Positions 52,913-61,225 of a stretch of DNA of 64,000 nucleotides are shown piece by piece. Position numbers and translations under genes: made by a program. The stretch is from CAWHOW01 sp963831005 (GTDB lineage Bacteria; Bacteroidota; Bacteroidia; Bacteroidales; CG2-30-32-10). Below the pieces are notes generated by a model. It saw only the letters and a program-made list of their open reading frames with translations. It did not search any database and had not been told where the DNA came from. Within the stretch, counting starts at the first letter, position 1. Each line of letters begins with the position of its first letter. The DNA lies in assembly GCA_963831005.1 (NCBI GenBank), contig CAWHOW010000019.1, positions 1-64,000 of the forward strand. The letters are read 5' to 3'.

Positions 52913-53938
52913 ATGAAACTAAAGTATTTCGCCATTATTTTTATACTAATAACATTAACAATATGCGGATGTAAAAAAGATAAGCCCATATCTTTATATT
53001 CAAACTGGAAAGTTTATACTATTTATAATTCGGGGTTGCCTGAAAATTCAGTTTGGGAAGTAATAGCTGATAAAAACGATAATATATGGATTATTACTTC
53101 TTCTGTAAAAGGATTAAATAAGTATAATGGAATTAATTGGACGAAATATTCTATCCCTGGATTAACAGCCTCTCCGGAATCGGTTGGTGGTGGAAATTTG
53201 CAGGTGGATTATAATAATAATATTTGGTTATCTTTTAAATATGATACTATTTTAAAGTTTTCAAATTTAAATTGGAATCAAATTATTACCCCCATGACAA
53301 TAGGTTCCTATAGCGTGCTTGTTAGTCAGATTACGGTTCTTAGAATTGATAAACAAGAAAATATCTGGATTGCAACACCAGAAGGTTTAATAAAATATGA
53401 TGGCAATAATTGGACTATATATAACACTTTAAATTCAGCTATACCTGCTAATGAAATAATTTCGCTTGCTACTGATATAGATAATTCAGTTTGGCTTTCC
53501 ACTATGGCAAATCCTGTTTATGGCGGTAAAGATGCTTTAGCGCATTTAGATGATACAACTTTTACCATCTATACTACTACCAACTCCGGCTTGCCCGGTA
53601 ATGGAATAATGCATATTCAAATTGAAAGCAATGGCATTAAATGGTTCGTTACCGGATATGGTATTGCAAAATATGATGGTAGCAACTGGACTGTTTATAA
53701 TTCCACAAATACAAGCGCTTTAGTAAATGCTACTATAAATAATTTTTATATTGATGCTCAAAATAATAAATGGTTCTGTACACAAAACAATGGACTGATA
53801 AAATTTGATGGTAGTAATTGGACAACTTATAATACAGGCAATTCCGGTATTCCAAGTAATACAGTATATTCAGTAGCCGTAGATTCTAAAAACAATGTTT
53901 GGGTAGGGACACCGAAAGGACTTGCGGTATTTAAATAA
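52913..53938 (+). CDS. Two-component-regulator-type propeller lipoprotein
   Basis: 341 aa. The lipobox TICGC is followed by lipidated Cys20. The body is a beta propeller of about seven blades with the pattern GLIKYDGNNWTIYNTxNSxIP (Reg_prop type), as in the sensor half of hybrid two-component systems; no membrane or kinase domain is present. It ends GTPKGLAVFK. It is probably a surface or periplasmic binding lipoprotein, and it closes the operon-like run from 48131. Confidence 0.82.
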   Translation: MKLKYFAIIFILITLTICGCKKDKPISLYSNWKVYTIYNSGLPENSVWEVIADKNDNIWIITSSVKGLNKYNGINWTKYSIPGLTASPESVGGGNLQVDYNNNIWLSFKYDTILKFSNLNWNQIITPMTIGSYSVLVSQITVLRIDKQENIWIATPEGLIKYDGNNWTIYNTLNSAIPANEIISLATDIDNSVWLSTMANPVYGGKDALAHLDDTTFTIYTTTNSGLPGNGIMHIQIESNGIKWFVTGYGIAKYDGSNWTVYNSTNTSALVNATINNFYIDAQNNKWFCTQNNGLIKFDGSNWTTYNTGNSGIPSNTVYSVAVDSKNNVWVGTPKGLAVFK

Positions 53939-54092
53939 ATTGATAGTAAAGGATAAGATAGTAGTGATAAAGTAATTCAGTAGGCACTAGGCAGCGGTAG
54001 TATGCAGTCAATTTCAGAATGCAGAGATAAGAATTAAAATAGAAATTGGTAGAAACTGGAAATTTGTAGAAATTAAAAAGCTTTGCGGCGGA
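53939..54092. other. Non-coding spacer
   Basis: No gene or terminator was recognised. The sequence is low-complexity and leads into the palindromic element. Confidence 0.4.
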
Positions 54093-54374
54093 GTTTATCC
54101 CGATGAAATCGCATGAGCGTAAAGCTAAGGATTAATTATTTGGGCTGAAGCCCTTGTCTGCATTGTGTTTCATGCCCACGACCTAAAGGTCGTGGCAATT
54201 AATTTATTACCAATAATTGCTCATTTGCCACGTCCTTTAGGACGTGGAATAAGAACCCTGATATTAAAGGACTTTAGTCCAAATCAAAAACTCCAGGACA
54301 ATGAATTATAAAGCGATTCAAACAAAATATATATTATTAGCTTTACGCGTATGCGATTAATCGGGACGTGAAAC
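54093..54374. repeat. Nested palindromic element, about 280 bp
   Basis: The outer inverted repeats match closely: the left arm GCATgaGCGTAAAGCTAA and the right arm GCATacGCGTAAAGCTAA (reverse strand), with CCCGAT and ATCGGG outside. Inside lie two hairpins, CCACGACCTAAAGGTCGTGG (54176-54195) and GCCACGTCCTTTAGGACGTG (54228-54247). It has no ORF. It is a miniature mobile-element or REP-type repeat. Confidence 0.75.
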
Positions 54375-54432
54375 TTTAAAGAAGTAGGCAGGATGCGGTC
54401 TATATAGGTAAACGCTAATCAGTGAACAGTAA

Positions 54433-54464
54433 TACCGATAACTGATAACCGTTTACCGATAACC
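54433..54464. repeat. Short repeat TACCGATAAC
   Basis: ACCGATAACTGATAACCG and TTACCGATAACC copies, the same motif as at 17117-17143 beside array 1. Confidence 0.7.
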
Positions 54465-54536
54465 ATTTCTCAGTGAGTCTCTGTGCCTACTTTGTGTATT
54501 CTGTGGTTAACTTTTTCAGGTATTAAGAACAACAAA

Positions 54537-54575
54537 TAAAAAAGACCGCTTCAATGCAGGAGCGGTCTCTTTTTA
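54537..54575 (-). terminator. Terminator of rocD
   Basis: AGACCGCT and AGCGGTCT stem with flanking A-run and T-run, just past the stop of rocD on the minus strand. Confidence 0.88.
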
Positions 54576-54589
54576 TATAATGTTTGAAA

Positions 54590-55834
54590 TTATTCTGTAA
54601 ACGATAAAATAGAAGCTTTAATAATTTCAACGGCTTCCTTAATCTGTCCTTCGCTAATAACAAGCGGTGGAGCAAAACGGATAATATCGCCATGAGTTGG
54701 TTTTGCAAGCAGTCCGTTATCGCGCATCTTTAAGCAAACATCCCATGCTTCTTTGCCTTTAACAGGGTTAATAATTACTGCATTCAACAAACCTTTGCCC
54801 CTTACCTGTTTTATCATAGGCGATTCAATCTTTCTAATTTCATCCCTGAACAAGTTACCAAGCCTGAAAGCTTTTTCTTCAAGGTCTTCATCTTTCACCA
54901 CTTTTAAAGCGGCAATAGCAACACGGCAGGCCAGTGGGTTTCCGCCAAAAGTGGAGCCATGTTCGCCTGGCTTAATGCAAAGCATAATATCATCGTCGGC
55001 AAGTACTGCCGAAACAGGTAATACACCACCGCCTATAGCTTTCCCAAGGATAATGATATCTGGTCTTATCTCTTCATAATCGCAGGCAAGCATTCTGCCT
55101 GTACGTGCAATTCCTGTCTGCACTTCATCAGCAATGAATAATACATTAGCTGCTTTACACAGGTCGAAACATTTTTTCAGGTAACCATCGTCAGGAACAA
55201 ATACTCCAGCTTCGCCCTGTATAGGCTCAACAAGGAAACCTGCCACGTTAGGGTCTTTCAATGCTTCAGCCAGTGCATTTGCATCATTGTACGGTATCCT
55301 TATAATTCCTGGAACAAAAGGTCCAAATCCTCCAAAGGATTCAGGATCGTTTGACAGAGAAACTGCAAGTATGGTTCTTCCGTGGAAATTGCCTTCGCAG
55401 CAAATTACCTTAGCCTGATTTTCGGTTATGCCTTTTTTAGTGTAAGCCCATTTTCTGCAAAGCTTCACGGCTGTTTCAACTCCTTCGGCTCCGGTGTTCA
55501 TGGGTAATACTTTGTCGTAGCCAAAATATTCGGTAACATATTTTTCAAATTCGCCAAGGCAATCGTTATAAAATGCGCGTGAAGTAAGTGTCATAATCTC
55601 TGCCTGGTCAATAAGGGCATCAATAATTCTTGGGTGGCAGTGCCCCTGGTTCACGGCCGAATAAGCTGAAAGGAAATCGAAATATTTCTTCCCGTCAACA
55701 TCCCAAACGTAAACGCCTTTGCCTTGTGAAAGCACTACAGGCAGCGGGTGGTAATTATGAGCGCCATGTTTGTCTTCCAGCTCAACCATGCGCATAGCTC
55801 TTTCTGATAAATTGGTTTCTTTTACTGCTTCCAT
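54590..55834 (-). CDS. rocD: Ornithine aminotransferase
   Basis: 414 aa, a cytoplasmic PLP enzyme (class III aminotransferase). It converts ornithine and 2-oxoglutarate to glutamate semialdehyde and glutamate, in arginine/proline catabolism. Visible motifs are NTGAEGVETAVKLCRKWAY, GNFHGRT, FIADEVQTG with Asp236, ILGKAIGGGVLPVSAV with the PLP Lys265, and HGSTFGGNPLAC. Full length. It has its own promoter element (TATCTTTG) and terminator. Confidence 0.95.
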   Translation of the reverse strand: MEAVKETNLSERAMRMVELEDKHGAHNYHPLPVVLSQGKGVYVWDVDGKKYFDFLSAYSAVNQGHCHPRIIDALIDQAEIMTLTSRAFYNDCLGEFEKYVTEYFGYDKVLPMNTGAEGVETAVKLCRKWAYTKKGITENQAKVICCEGNFHGRTILAVSLSNDPESFGGFGPFVPGIIRIPYNDANALAEALKDPNVAGFLVEPIQGEAGVFVPDDGYLKKCFDLCKAANVLFIADEVQTGIARTGRMLACDYEEIRPDIIILGKAIGGGVLPVSAVLADDDIMLCIKPGEHGSTFGGNPLACRVAIAALKVVKDEDLEEKAFRLGNLFRDEIRKIESPMIKQVRGKGLLNAVIINPVKGKEAWDVCLKMRDNGLLAKPTHGDIIRFAPPLVISEGQIKEAVEIIKASILSFTE

Positions 55835-55881
55835 ATAATGTGGGTTTATTAAATGAATACTATTATTAATTTAAGTGAACG

Positions 55882-55889
55882 CAAAGATA
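55882..55889 (-). promoter_or_regulatory. -7 element of rocD (TATCTTTG)
   Basis: A minus-strand TAnnTTTG match 48 nt before the start codon. Confidence 0.5.
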
Positions 55890-55994
55890 AATGATTTTTA
55901 AATTTAAAAAAGCATTCCGGTTAATTTTGTGAATGAATTAAGAAGATTTAACCTTTTAAGTTCAAATATTGATGAGAAACATAGCACTTGTTTA

Positions 55995-57098
55995 TTATTT
56001 GCAATTCTTTTGGATAAGGTATTTGGCATCCTCATCGCCATTAGAGTATGCTTTCATAAAGTCGTTGCAGGCATTCGTATTATCGCCTTTTTTCAGGTAA
56101 GCCATCCCTCTTTTTTTATACAGATTATATTTCCCGCCCGACTTGGCTATAACTTTTGAATAATCATCAATGCACTGGTCATATTTATTGAGGATATAGT
56201 CAGCATCGGCGCGGTTGTAATATGCTTCAAGGTAAGCGGGGAAAAGTGTTATTGCGGTGGAGAAATCAGCATAGGCTTTTTCATGGTTTTTCAGATAGCC
56301 ATAAACCACACCCCTGTTGTAATAAGCAAGGGTGTCTTTTGGATACAAAGCAATAACACTGTCAAGGTCTTTCAATGCATCCTTATATTTTCCCAGGCTT
56401 GAGAAGGCAAAAGAGCGGTTCGTGTATGCTTTAACATCTTTTGGATTTTTTCCGATCATAGCTGAATATTCTTCAATTTGCTTATCGAAATATGGGATGC
56501 AATATTTGGTTTTATATTTTTCGGCTTCCTTATCTCCTAATTGAATAGCCTCATTCCAGTCCAGGCAGGCATTATCAATATTTCCGGTGTTGTAATATAC
56601 CGATCCCCTGAAACGATATGGCTCCGGGCTTTTGGTGTTGGCTTTCATTGCCAAAGTATAATTGTCCACAGCATTGTTGAACTTTTTTTCATTGGCATAA
56701 ATATTCCCAAGCCCTATAAAAGCCGGATAAAATGAAGGACTTACTTTTACAAGCCGCGAATAATCAGCAATAGCTTCATCGTATTTATCAAGATAATAAT
56801 AAGTCACACCACGGTTGTAAATGGCATCGTGCAGAGTTGAATCCAGGTCAATAGCTTTCGAAAAATAAATGATCGCCTGGTTATAATTCTCCATATTGGC
56901 ATGCGCAAGGCCTAAATAATAATAAGCTTTTGCATTATTCGGATCGGTGTTAATTGCTTTAGTGAAATAAGGAATTGCATCAGCAAACTTTCCGGATTTT
57001 AACCTGACATTTCCGCTGTCGGTAAGTTGATTGGTAGTCTGGGAAAAACCTGCCAAACATAAAAATGTAAAAACAGCAAGAGGAATGCGCTTAATCAT
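55995..57098 (-). CDS. Periplasmic TPR protein
   Basis: 367 aa with a signal peptide (MIKRIPLAVFTFLCLAGFSQ). About nine TPRs of 34 residues follow (AKAYYYLGLAHANMENYNQA, DAIYNRGVTYYYLDKYDEAI, LAYYNRGVVYGYLKNHEKAY). It is a protein-interaction scaffold in the periplasm or outer membrane; the partner is unknown. It has its own promoter with both elements. Confidence 0.85.
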   Translation of the reverse strand: MIKRIPLAVFTFLCLAGFSQTTNQLTDSGNVRLKSGKFADAIPYFTKAINTDPNNAKAYYYLGLAHANMENYNQAIIYFSKAIDLDSTLHDAIYNRGVTYYYLDKYDEAIADYSRLVKVSPSFYPAFIGLGNIYANEKKFNNAVDNYTLAMKANTKSPEPYRFRGSVYYNTGNIDNACLDWNEAIQLGDKEAEKYKTKYCIPYFDKQIEEYSAMIGKNPKDVKAYTNRSFAFSSLGKYKDALKDLDSVIALYPKDTLAYYNRGVVYGYLKNHEKAYADFSTAITLFPAYLEAYYNRADADYILNKYDQCIDDYSKVIAKSGGKYNLYKKRGMAYLKKGDNTNACNDFMKAYSNGDEDAKYLIQKNCK

Positions 57099-57136
57099 GA
57101 ATAATACTATCTAAAGCTGGGGAAATATATTTTCCG

Positions 57137-57170
57137 CAAAGATACCATAATACATAATTGTTTGAACAAA
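57137..57170 (-). promoter_or_regulatory. Promoter of the TPR gene
   Basis: On the minus strand TTTG (57170-57167), 22 nt, then TATCTTTG (57144-57137). The start codon is about 39 nt downstream. Confidence 0.6.
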
Positions 57171-57228
57171 TTATCAGGCACCATATCAAATAATTATGAA
57201 TAATAAATGTAAATAATTAAAGAAAAAA

Positions 57229-57259
57229 TTGCGCTGAGTACTATTTTTTTATATATTTG
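57229..57259 (+). promoter_or_regulatory. Promoter of the 57294 gene
   Basis: TTG at 57229-57231, 20 nt, then TATATTTG at 57252-57259. The start codon is 35 nt downstream. Confidence 0.6.
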
Positions 57260-57293
57260 TATCATCTAAAAGAGTAACTTAATTTACTTTAAT

Positions 57294-57809
57294 ATGAAAA
57301 AACTAATTACTTTCTTATTAACTATCGGTATATTTCCGATTATAGCAAGTTCACAGACATTATCTCCGACAGTTGTGTCATCCTCTGGCGGTTTTACAAG
57401 CAACAGCAGCGGGATGCTTTCATATACAGTTGCCGAAATGACCATGGTGCAGACATTCCAATCGGGGAGTAACTTTCTTACACAGGGATTTCAGCAACCT
57501 GAAGACCTCACAACCGGCATCAATGAGCCTGTGGTTGAAACTGGCGGTCTGATAATTTTCCCCAATCCTTCTAGTGGAAATTTCACATTGAATTATTACA
57601 ATTACGATAATTCTCAAACTCAGATAAACCTCTACAATATGTTAGGGCAAATAGTTTTATCCAGAGCTGTATCTCAATTCGTTGGTATGAATTCCCAAAA
57701 ATTTGATATCAGCACTTACAGTCAAGGTATGTATTTTCTTGAACTGACATCCACTAATTCTAAAGGAGAAAAGAAAACCACCATCCATAAAATTAGTTTA
57801 GAATATTAA
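57294..57809 (+). CDS. Small T9SS cargo protein
   Basis: 171 aa with a signal peptide (cleavage near ASSQ). A short beta-rich part follows (SGGFTSNSSGMLSYTVAEMT, LTQGFQQPEDL), often seen directly before sorting tails. A T9SS type A domain closes it (LIIFPNPSSGNFTLNYYNYD, QINLYNMLGQIVLSRAV, GMYFLEL). There is no separate catalytic domain, so it is a minimal cargo or an anchoring piece. Confidence 0.78.
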   Translation: MKKLITFLLTIGIFPIIASSQTLSPTVVSSSGGFTSNSSGMLSYTVAEMTMVQTFQSGSNFLTQGFQQPEDLTTGINEPVVETGGLIIFPNPSSGNFTLNYYNYDNSQTQINLYNMLGQIVLSRAVSQFVGMNSQKFDISTYSQGMYFLELTSTNSKGEKKTTIHKISLEY

Positions 57810-57956
57810 TTCTCTTCTATAGAATTTGCTTTTTATTTTCGTGTTTTGTTTCTGAACATTTTGTATCATGTTCATTAATTTGCATTAGTTTTACAAATAA
57901 TCTGTATTGTTTAAAGCTATTACTTTGTAAAGCGAATTTTATTTGCCTGAATTAAA

Positions 57957-59360
57957 ATGAAAAAACATTTTGGAATACTTGAACAACTTGAGATAATTGA
58001 TATTGCTGACGAAGGCAGGTCTGTTGCAAGGTATAATGATTTGGTTGTATTTGTAACAGGTGCTGTTCCCGGCGATATTGTTGATGCCCGTGTTACAAGA
58101 AGTAAAAGAAATTTTATTGAAGCGAAAGTTGTTAAAATTATTAAACCATCTGCTGACAGGATACTACCATTCTGCAAGCATTTTGGAATATGCGGCGGTT
58201 GTAAATGGCAGTACCTTTCATATGAAAAGCAATTGGAGTACAAACAAAAGCAGGTAAGTGATTGTCTGCAAAGGATTGCGAAAATCAACACTGATGGGAT
58301 TCTATTTAATGTCAAGCCATCTGCAAAAACAACATTCTATCGGAACAAGCTTGAATACACATTTTCCTGTTATCGCTGGCTTACGGATGAAGACATGCAA
58401 CATCCGGAAGAAGGAAGAAACATGAATGCGCTTGGCTTCCATATCCCCGGTAAGTTTGATAAAGTGCTTGATATTGAATCATGTTATCTTCAGGGGGAAC
58501 CCTCTAACGCAATCAGGTTATCTGTAAGAAAATTCGCGCTGGAAAATAATCTTGATTTCTTTGACCTTCGCAAACAAACTGGTTTCCTTCGCAATATTAT
58601 CATTCGAACTACACTTACCGGCGAAGTGATGGTTATTGTTTCCTTTTTTCATGATGATGATGTATGGCGCAATGCATTGTTGGATCATATTTCAATTACT
58701 TTCCTTGAAGTTACTTCATTAATGTATGTGATAAACGATAAGTGCAATGATGTGATAACCGATTTAGAGATTCAGTGTTATAAGGGAAATCCATATATAA
58801 TAGAAACAATGGGTGTCCTGAAGTTCAAGATCGGGCCGGTTTCTTTTTTCCAGACAAACTCATTGCAGGCATATGAATTATATAAGGTAGTGGCAGATTT
58901 TGCTGCATTAAAAGGAGACAAAGTGGTTTATGATCTTTATTCAGGTACGGGAACTATTGCAAATTTTATTGCATCATCAGCAAAAAAAGTGGTAGGTGTT
59001 GAATATATAAAATCTGCAGTTGATGATGCTTTCGAGAACTCTAAACTTAATGGAATTACAAATACAATATTTTATGCAGGCGACCTTGCCAAAGTATTGA
59101 ATGAATCATTTGTCAATGAGAATGGATCACCCGATGTAATAATTACTGACCCGCCACGTAACGGTATGCATAAAGATGTGGTGATGCAAATTCTTTCCAT
59201 TTGTCCTGAAAAGATCGTATATGTAAGTTGTAATCCTTCAACACAGGCGCGTGATATTGAAATGCTTTCAGAAAAATATACCCTGGTGAAAGCTCAGCCC
59301 GTTGACATGTTTCCTCAAACACAGCATATTGAGAATGTGGCTTTACTTGTAAGGAAATAA
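57957..59360 (+). CDS. rlmD: 23S rRNA uracil-5-methyltransferase RlmD
   Basis: 467 aa. It methylates U1939 of 23S rRNA with SAM (RlmD/RumA family). It has an N-terminal TRAM domain (residues 1-60) and an iron-sulfur cluster region CKHFGICGGCKWQYLSYEKQ with Cys73, 79 and 82. The SAM-binding core is VVYDLYSGTGTIANFIA, and the catalytic segments are DPPRNGMHKDV and VYVSCNPSTQARD with the nucleophilic Cys. Other Bacteroidota use the same gene for RlmCD-type enzymes, so the exact target base is inferred. Confidence 0.93.
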   Translation: MKKHFGILEQLEIIDIADEGRSVARYNDLVVFVTGAVPGDIVDARVTRSKRNFIEAKVVKIIKPSADRILPFCKHFGICGGCKWQYLSYEKQLEYKQKQVSDCLQRIAKINTDGILFNVKPSAKTTFYRNKLEYTFSCYRWLTDEDMQHPEEGRNMNALGFHIPGKFDKVLDIESCYLQGEPSNAIRLSVRKFALENNLDFFDLRKQTGFLRNIIIRTTLTGEVMVIVSFFHDDDVWRNALLDHISITFLEVTSLMYVINDKCNDVITDLEIQCYKGNPYIIETMGVLKFKIGPVSFFQTNSLQAYELYKVVADFAALKGDKVVYDLYSGTGTIANFIASSAKKVVGVEYIKSAVDDAFENSKLNGITNTIFYAGDLAKVLNESFVNENGSPDVIITDPPRNGMHKDVVMQILSICPEKIVYVSCNPSTQARDIEMLSEKYTLVKAQPVDMFPQTQHIENVALLVRK

Positions 59361-59427
59361 GTTAAAAATAGTTAATAATTCCATTCTTGTTTTTTGGTTT
59401 GAAATTGAAACCATACATTTGTTTTCG

Positions 59428-60018
59428 ATGACAGGTTCAAAAGTAAAAATATTATTTTTCTTTCTTTTTGGTATTTCTCTTGTTTCATATGGAAGCAAGT
59501 GTTTCATTATTCCTTCAGACAGTACCGCAAATAGGTTTGATTCAACAAAGTGTGTTGGATACCAGTATTTCAAAAACAAAGGAGTCCGGTTTGATTCTTC
59601 AAGTAATTTGAAATTGTATAATGAGTTATACAACTGGCTTGGCGTTCCCTACAGGTGGGGTGGCAGGAGTAAAGCAGGTGCCGATTGCTCCGGATTTGCA
59701 TCCGTGATCTATAGGAATGTTTATTCCAGAAATGTGAGTGGTTCTGCCGGTGATATTTTCAAAAAGCTTAAACCAATTAATAAAGCAGAGCTTAAGGAAG
59801 GTGATCTGATATTCTTTAGTTTCAATAATAAATATATTGCTCATGTTGGATTATACCTTTCGAACAACAAATTTATCCATGAAACATCATGGGGAAAAGG
59901 AATAACAATTAGTGATCTTAATGAATCCTATTACACACGTTATTATTATTCTGCGGGAAGGTATGCGGACAACAATGACAACACAAAAGAGGAGAAATTG
60001 CAAACTGTCAAGAAGTAG
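59428..60018 (+). CDS. NlpC/P60 cell-wall hydrolase
   Basis: 196 aa from the ATG at 59428 (MTGSKVKILFFFLFGISLVS); a TTG 9 nt upstream is less likely. It is a C40 family cysteine peptidase that cuts peptidoglycan stem peptides. Catalytic segments are VPYRWGGRSKAGADCSGF with Cys87, and IAHVGLYLSNNKFIHETSWG with His139. A signal peptide places it in the periplasm. Its end overlaps the convergent aroK by 11 nt. Confidence 0.92.
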   Translation: MTGSKVKILFFFLFGISLVSYGSKCFIIPSDSTANRFDSTKCVGYQYFKNKGVRFDSSSNLKLYNELYNWLGVPYRWGGRSKAGADCSGFASVIYRNVYSRNVSGSAGDIFKKLKPINKAELKEGDLIFFSFNNKYIAHVGLYLSNNKFIHETSWGKGITISDLNESYYTRYYYSAGRYADNNDNTKEEKLQTVKK

Positions 60019-60520
60019 TCCCCGCCATCGCTTCAATTATTATTTTTGCATTTATATTTTTCCCCTCAACCAAAATCTTTGATTGGGAGTAATACTTTTC
60101 TCTCTTCTCTAGCAAATCTTTAATAAATAATTCAAGTTCTATTTTGTTTTTACAATGTTTTATCAAAGGACGCTTTTCTTTATCATCTTCAAGTCTCGAA
60201 GCTAATATTCCTGCATTGAGTTTAATATAAATGGAAATTCCTTTTGCATTTATCAACTCCATATTATCAAAGAAACATGGCGTTCCGCCGCCGGTAGATA
60301 TGACAACGTTATTTAACTGAAGCGTTGTAAGTAAACATTCGTGTTCAGTTTCTCTGAATTTATTTTCGCCATCAGTTTCGAAAATCTCACTGATCTTCTT
60401 TCCTTCTTTTTCTTCAATCAATTCATCTAAATCTACAAAAGCAAGGCCAAGCTTATGCGCAAGTTCTTTTCCCAGCGATGACTTACCGCTACCCATGAAA
60501 CCAATAAAATAAATGCGCAT
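60008..60520 (-). CDS. aroK: Shikimate kinase
   Basis: 170 aa, a cytoplasmic P-loop kinase of the shikimate pathway. It phosphorylates the 3-OH of shikimate on the route to chorismate. The Walker A motif is GFMGSGKSS (7-15), the shikimate-binding DLDE is at 30-33, with FRETE, STGGGTPCF and the LID EKRPLI. The length is usual for the family. Confidence 0.96.
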   Translation of the reverse strand: MRIYFIGFMGSGKSSLGKELAHKLGLAFVDLDELIEEKEGKKISEIFETDGENKFRETEHECLLTTLQLNNVVISTGGGTPCFFDNMELINAKGISIYIKLNAGILASRLEDDKEKRPLIKHCKNKIELELFIKDLLEKREKYYSQSKILVEGKNINAKIIIEAMAGTTS

Positions 60521-60532
60521 AAGCTAGTGATA

Positions 60533-61225
60533 TCAATGATCTATTACGATCTTCTCGATTATTCTTGCTGATTTTGAGGTTAAATATAGCATATATATTC
60601 CACTTGCATAATTTTCATTATCAATTGGAAGAACCTCATCTTTTAACATGAGATTATTTTCCTTTAGGAATAAAATTCTGCCAGATAAATCAGTAATTTG
60701 AATATCGACCTCTTCATTGAAATCGTTCAATGCTTTTATATAATATAATCCATTGTTAGGATTCGGATATATAGAAACAAAATCATTTCCATTAATATCT
60801 TTTATCCCTGTGCATGGATCTGTAAGTACATGTATGGAATCTATATCGCTGCAGCCATGACTGTTTGTTACTGTGACATAATATTCGCCAGTTGTATTAA
60901 CAGTAATAGTTTGATTAGTCTGCCCTGTACTCCAGTCGTATGAACTGAAACCACTGCCTGCATTTAGAGTTATATTATTATAAGTACAAATAGTTGTATC
61001 ATGCCCAAGATTAACAACTGGTACAGAATTGACAACGACACTGGTATTTGCTGTAGATGAACATCCGGTTGAGTTATTAGTAACGGTAACTGTATATACA
61101 CCACTAGCAGAAGTGGAAGCATTGATGATAGAAGGGTCTTGATTCGTGTTTGTAAAACTGTTTGGTCCGCTCCAGTTATAAGTATTTCCTCCTCCCGAGG
61201 TAGATCCAATGTATGTCCTGCACAT
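60533..61225 (-). pseudogene. 3' part of frameshifted SprB-like T9SS protein
   Basis: 230 residues in a different frame from 60970-63357. They read GGGNTYNWSGPNSFTNTN, NNSTGCSSTANTSVVVNSV, another Ig-like module (TICTYNNITLNAGSGFSSYD), and a T9SS sorting tail (FVSIYPNPNNGLYYIKAL to IEKIVIDH). One base is missing near 61200-61203 (after GATCT, before ACCTCGGGAGG). Without the repair the long protein upstream has no sorting signal. Confidence 0.72.

Noticed and set aside
59414..59421. TACATTTG at the start of the NlpC/P60 gene as its promoter
   Set aside because: It would put the transcript start at the ATG (leaderless) and the -33 spacing is poor.
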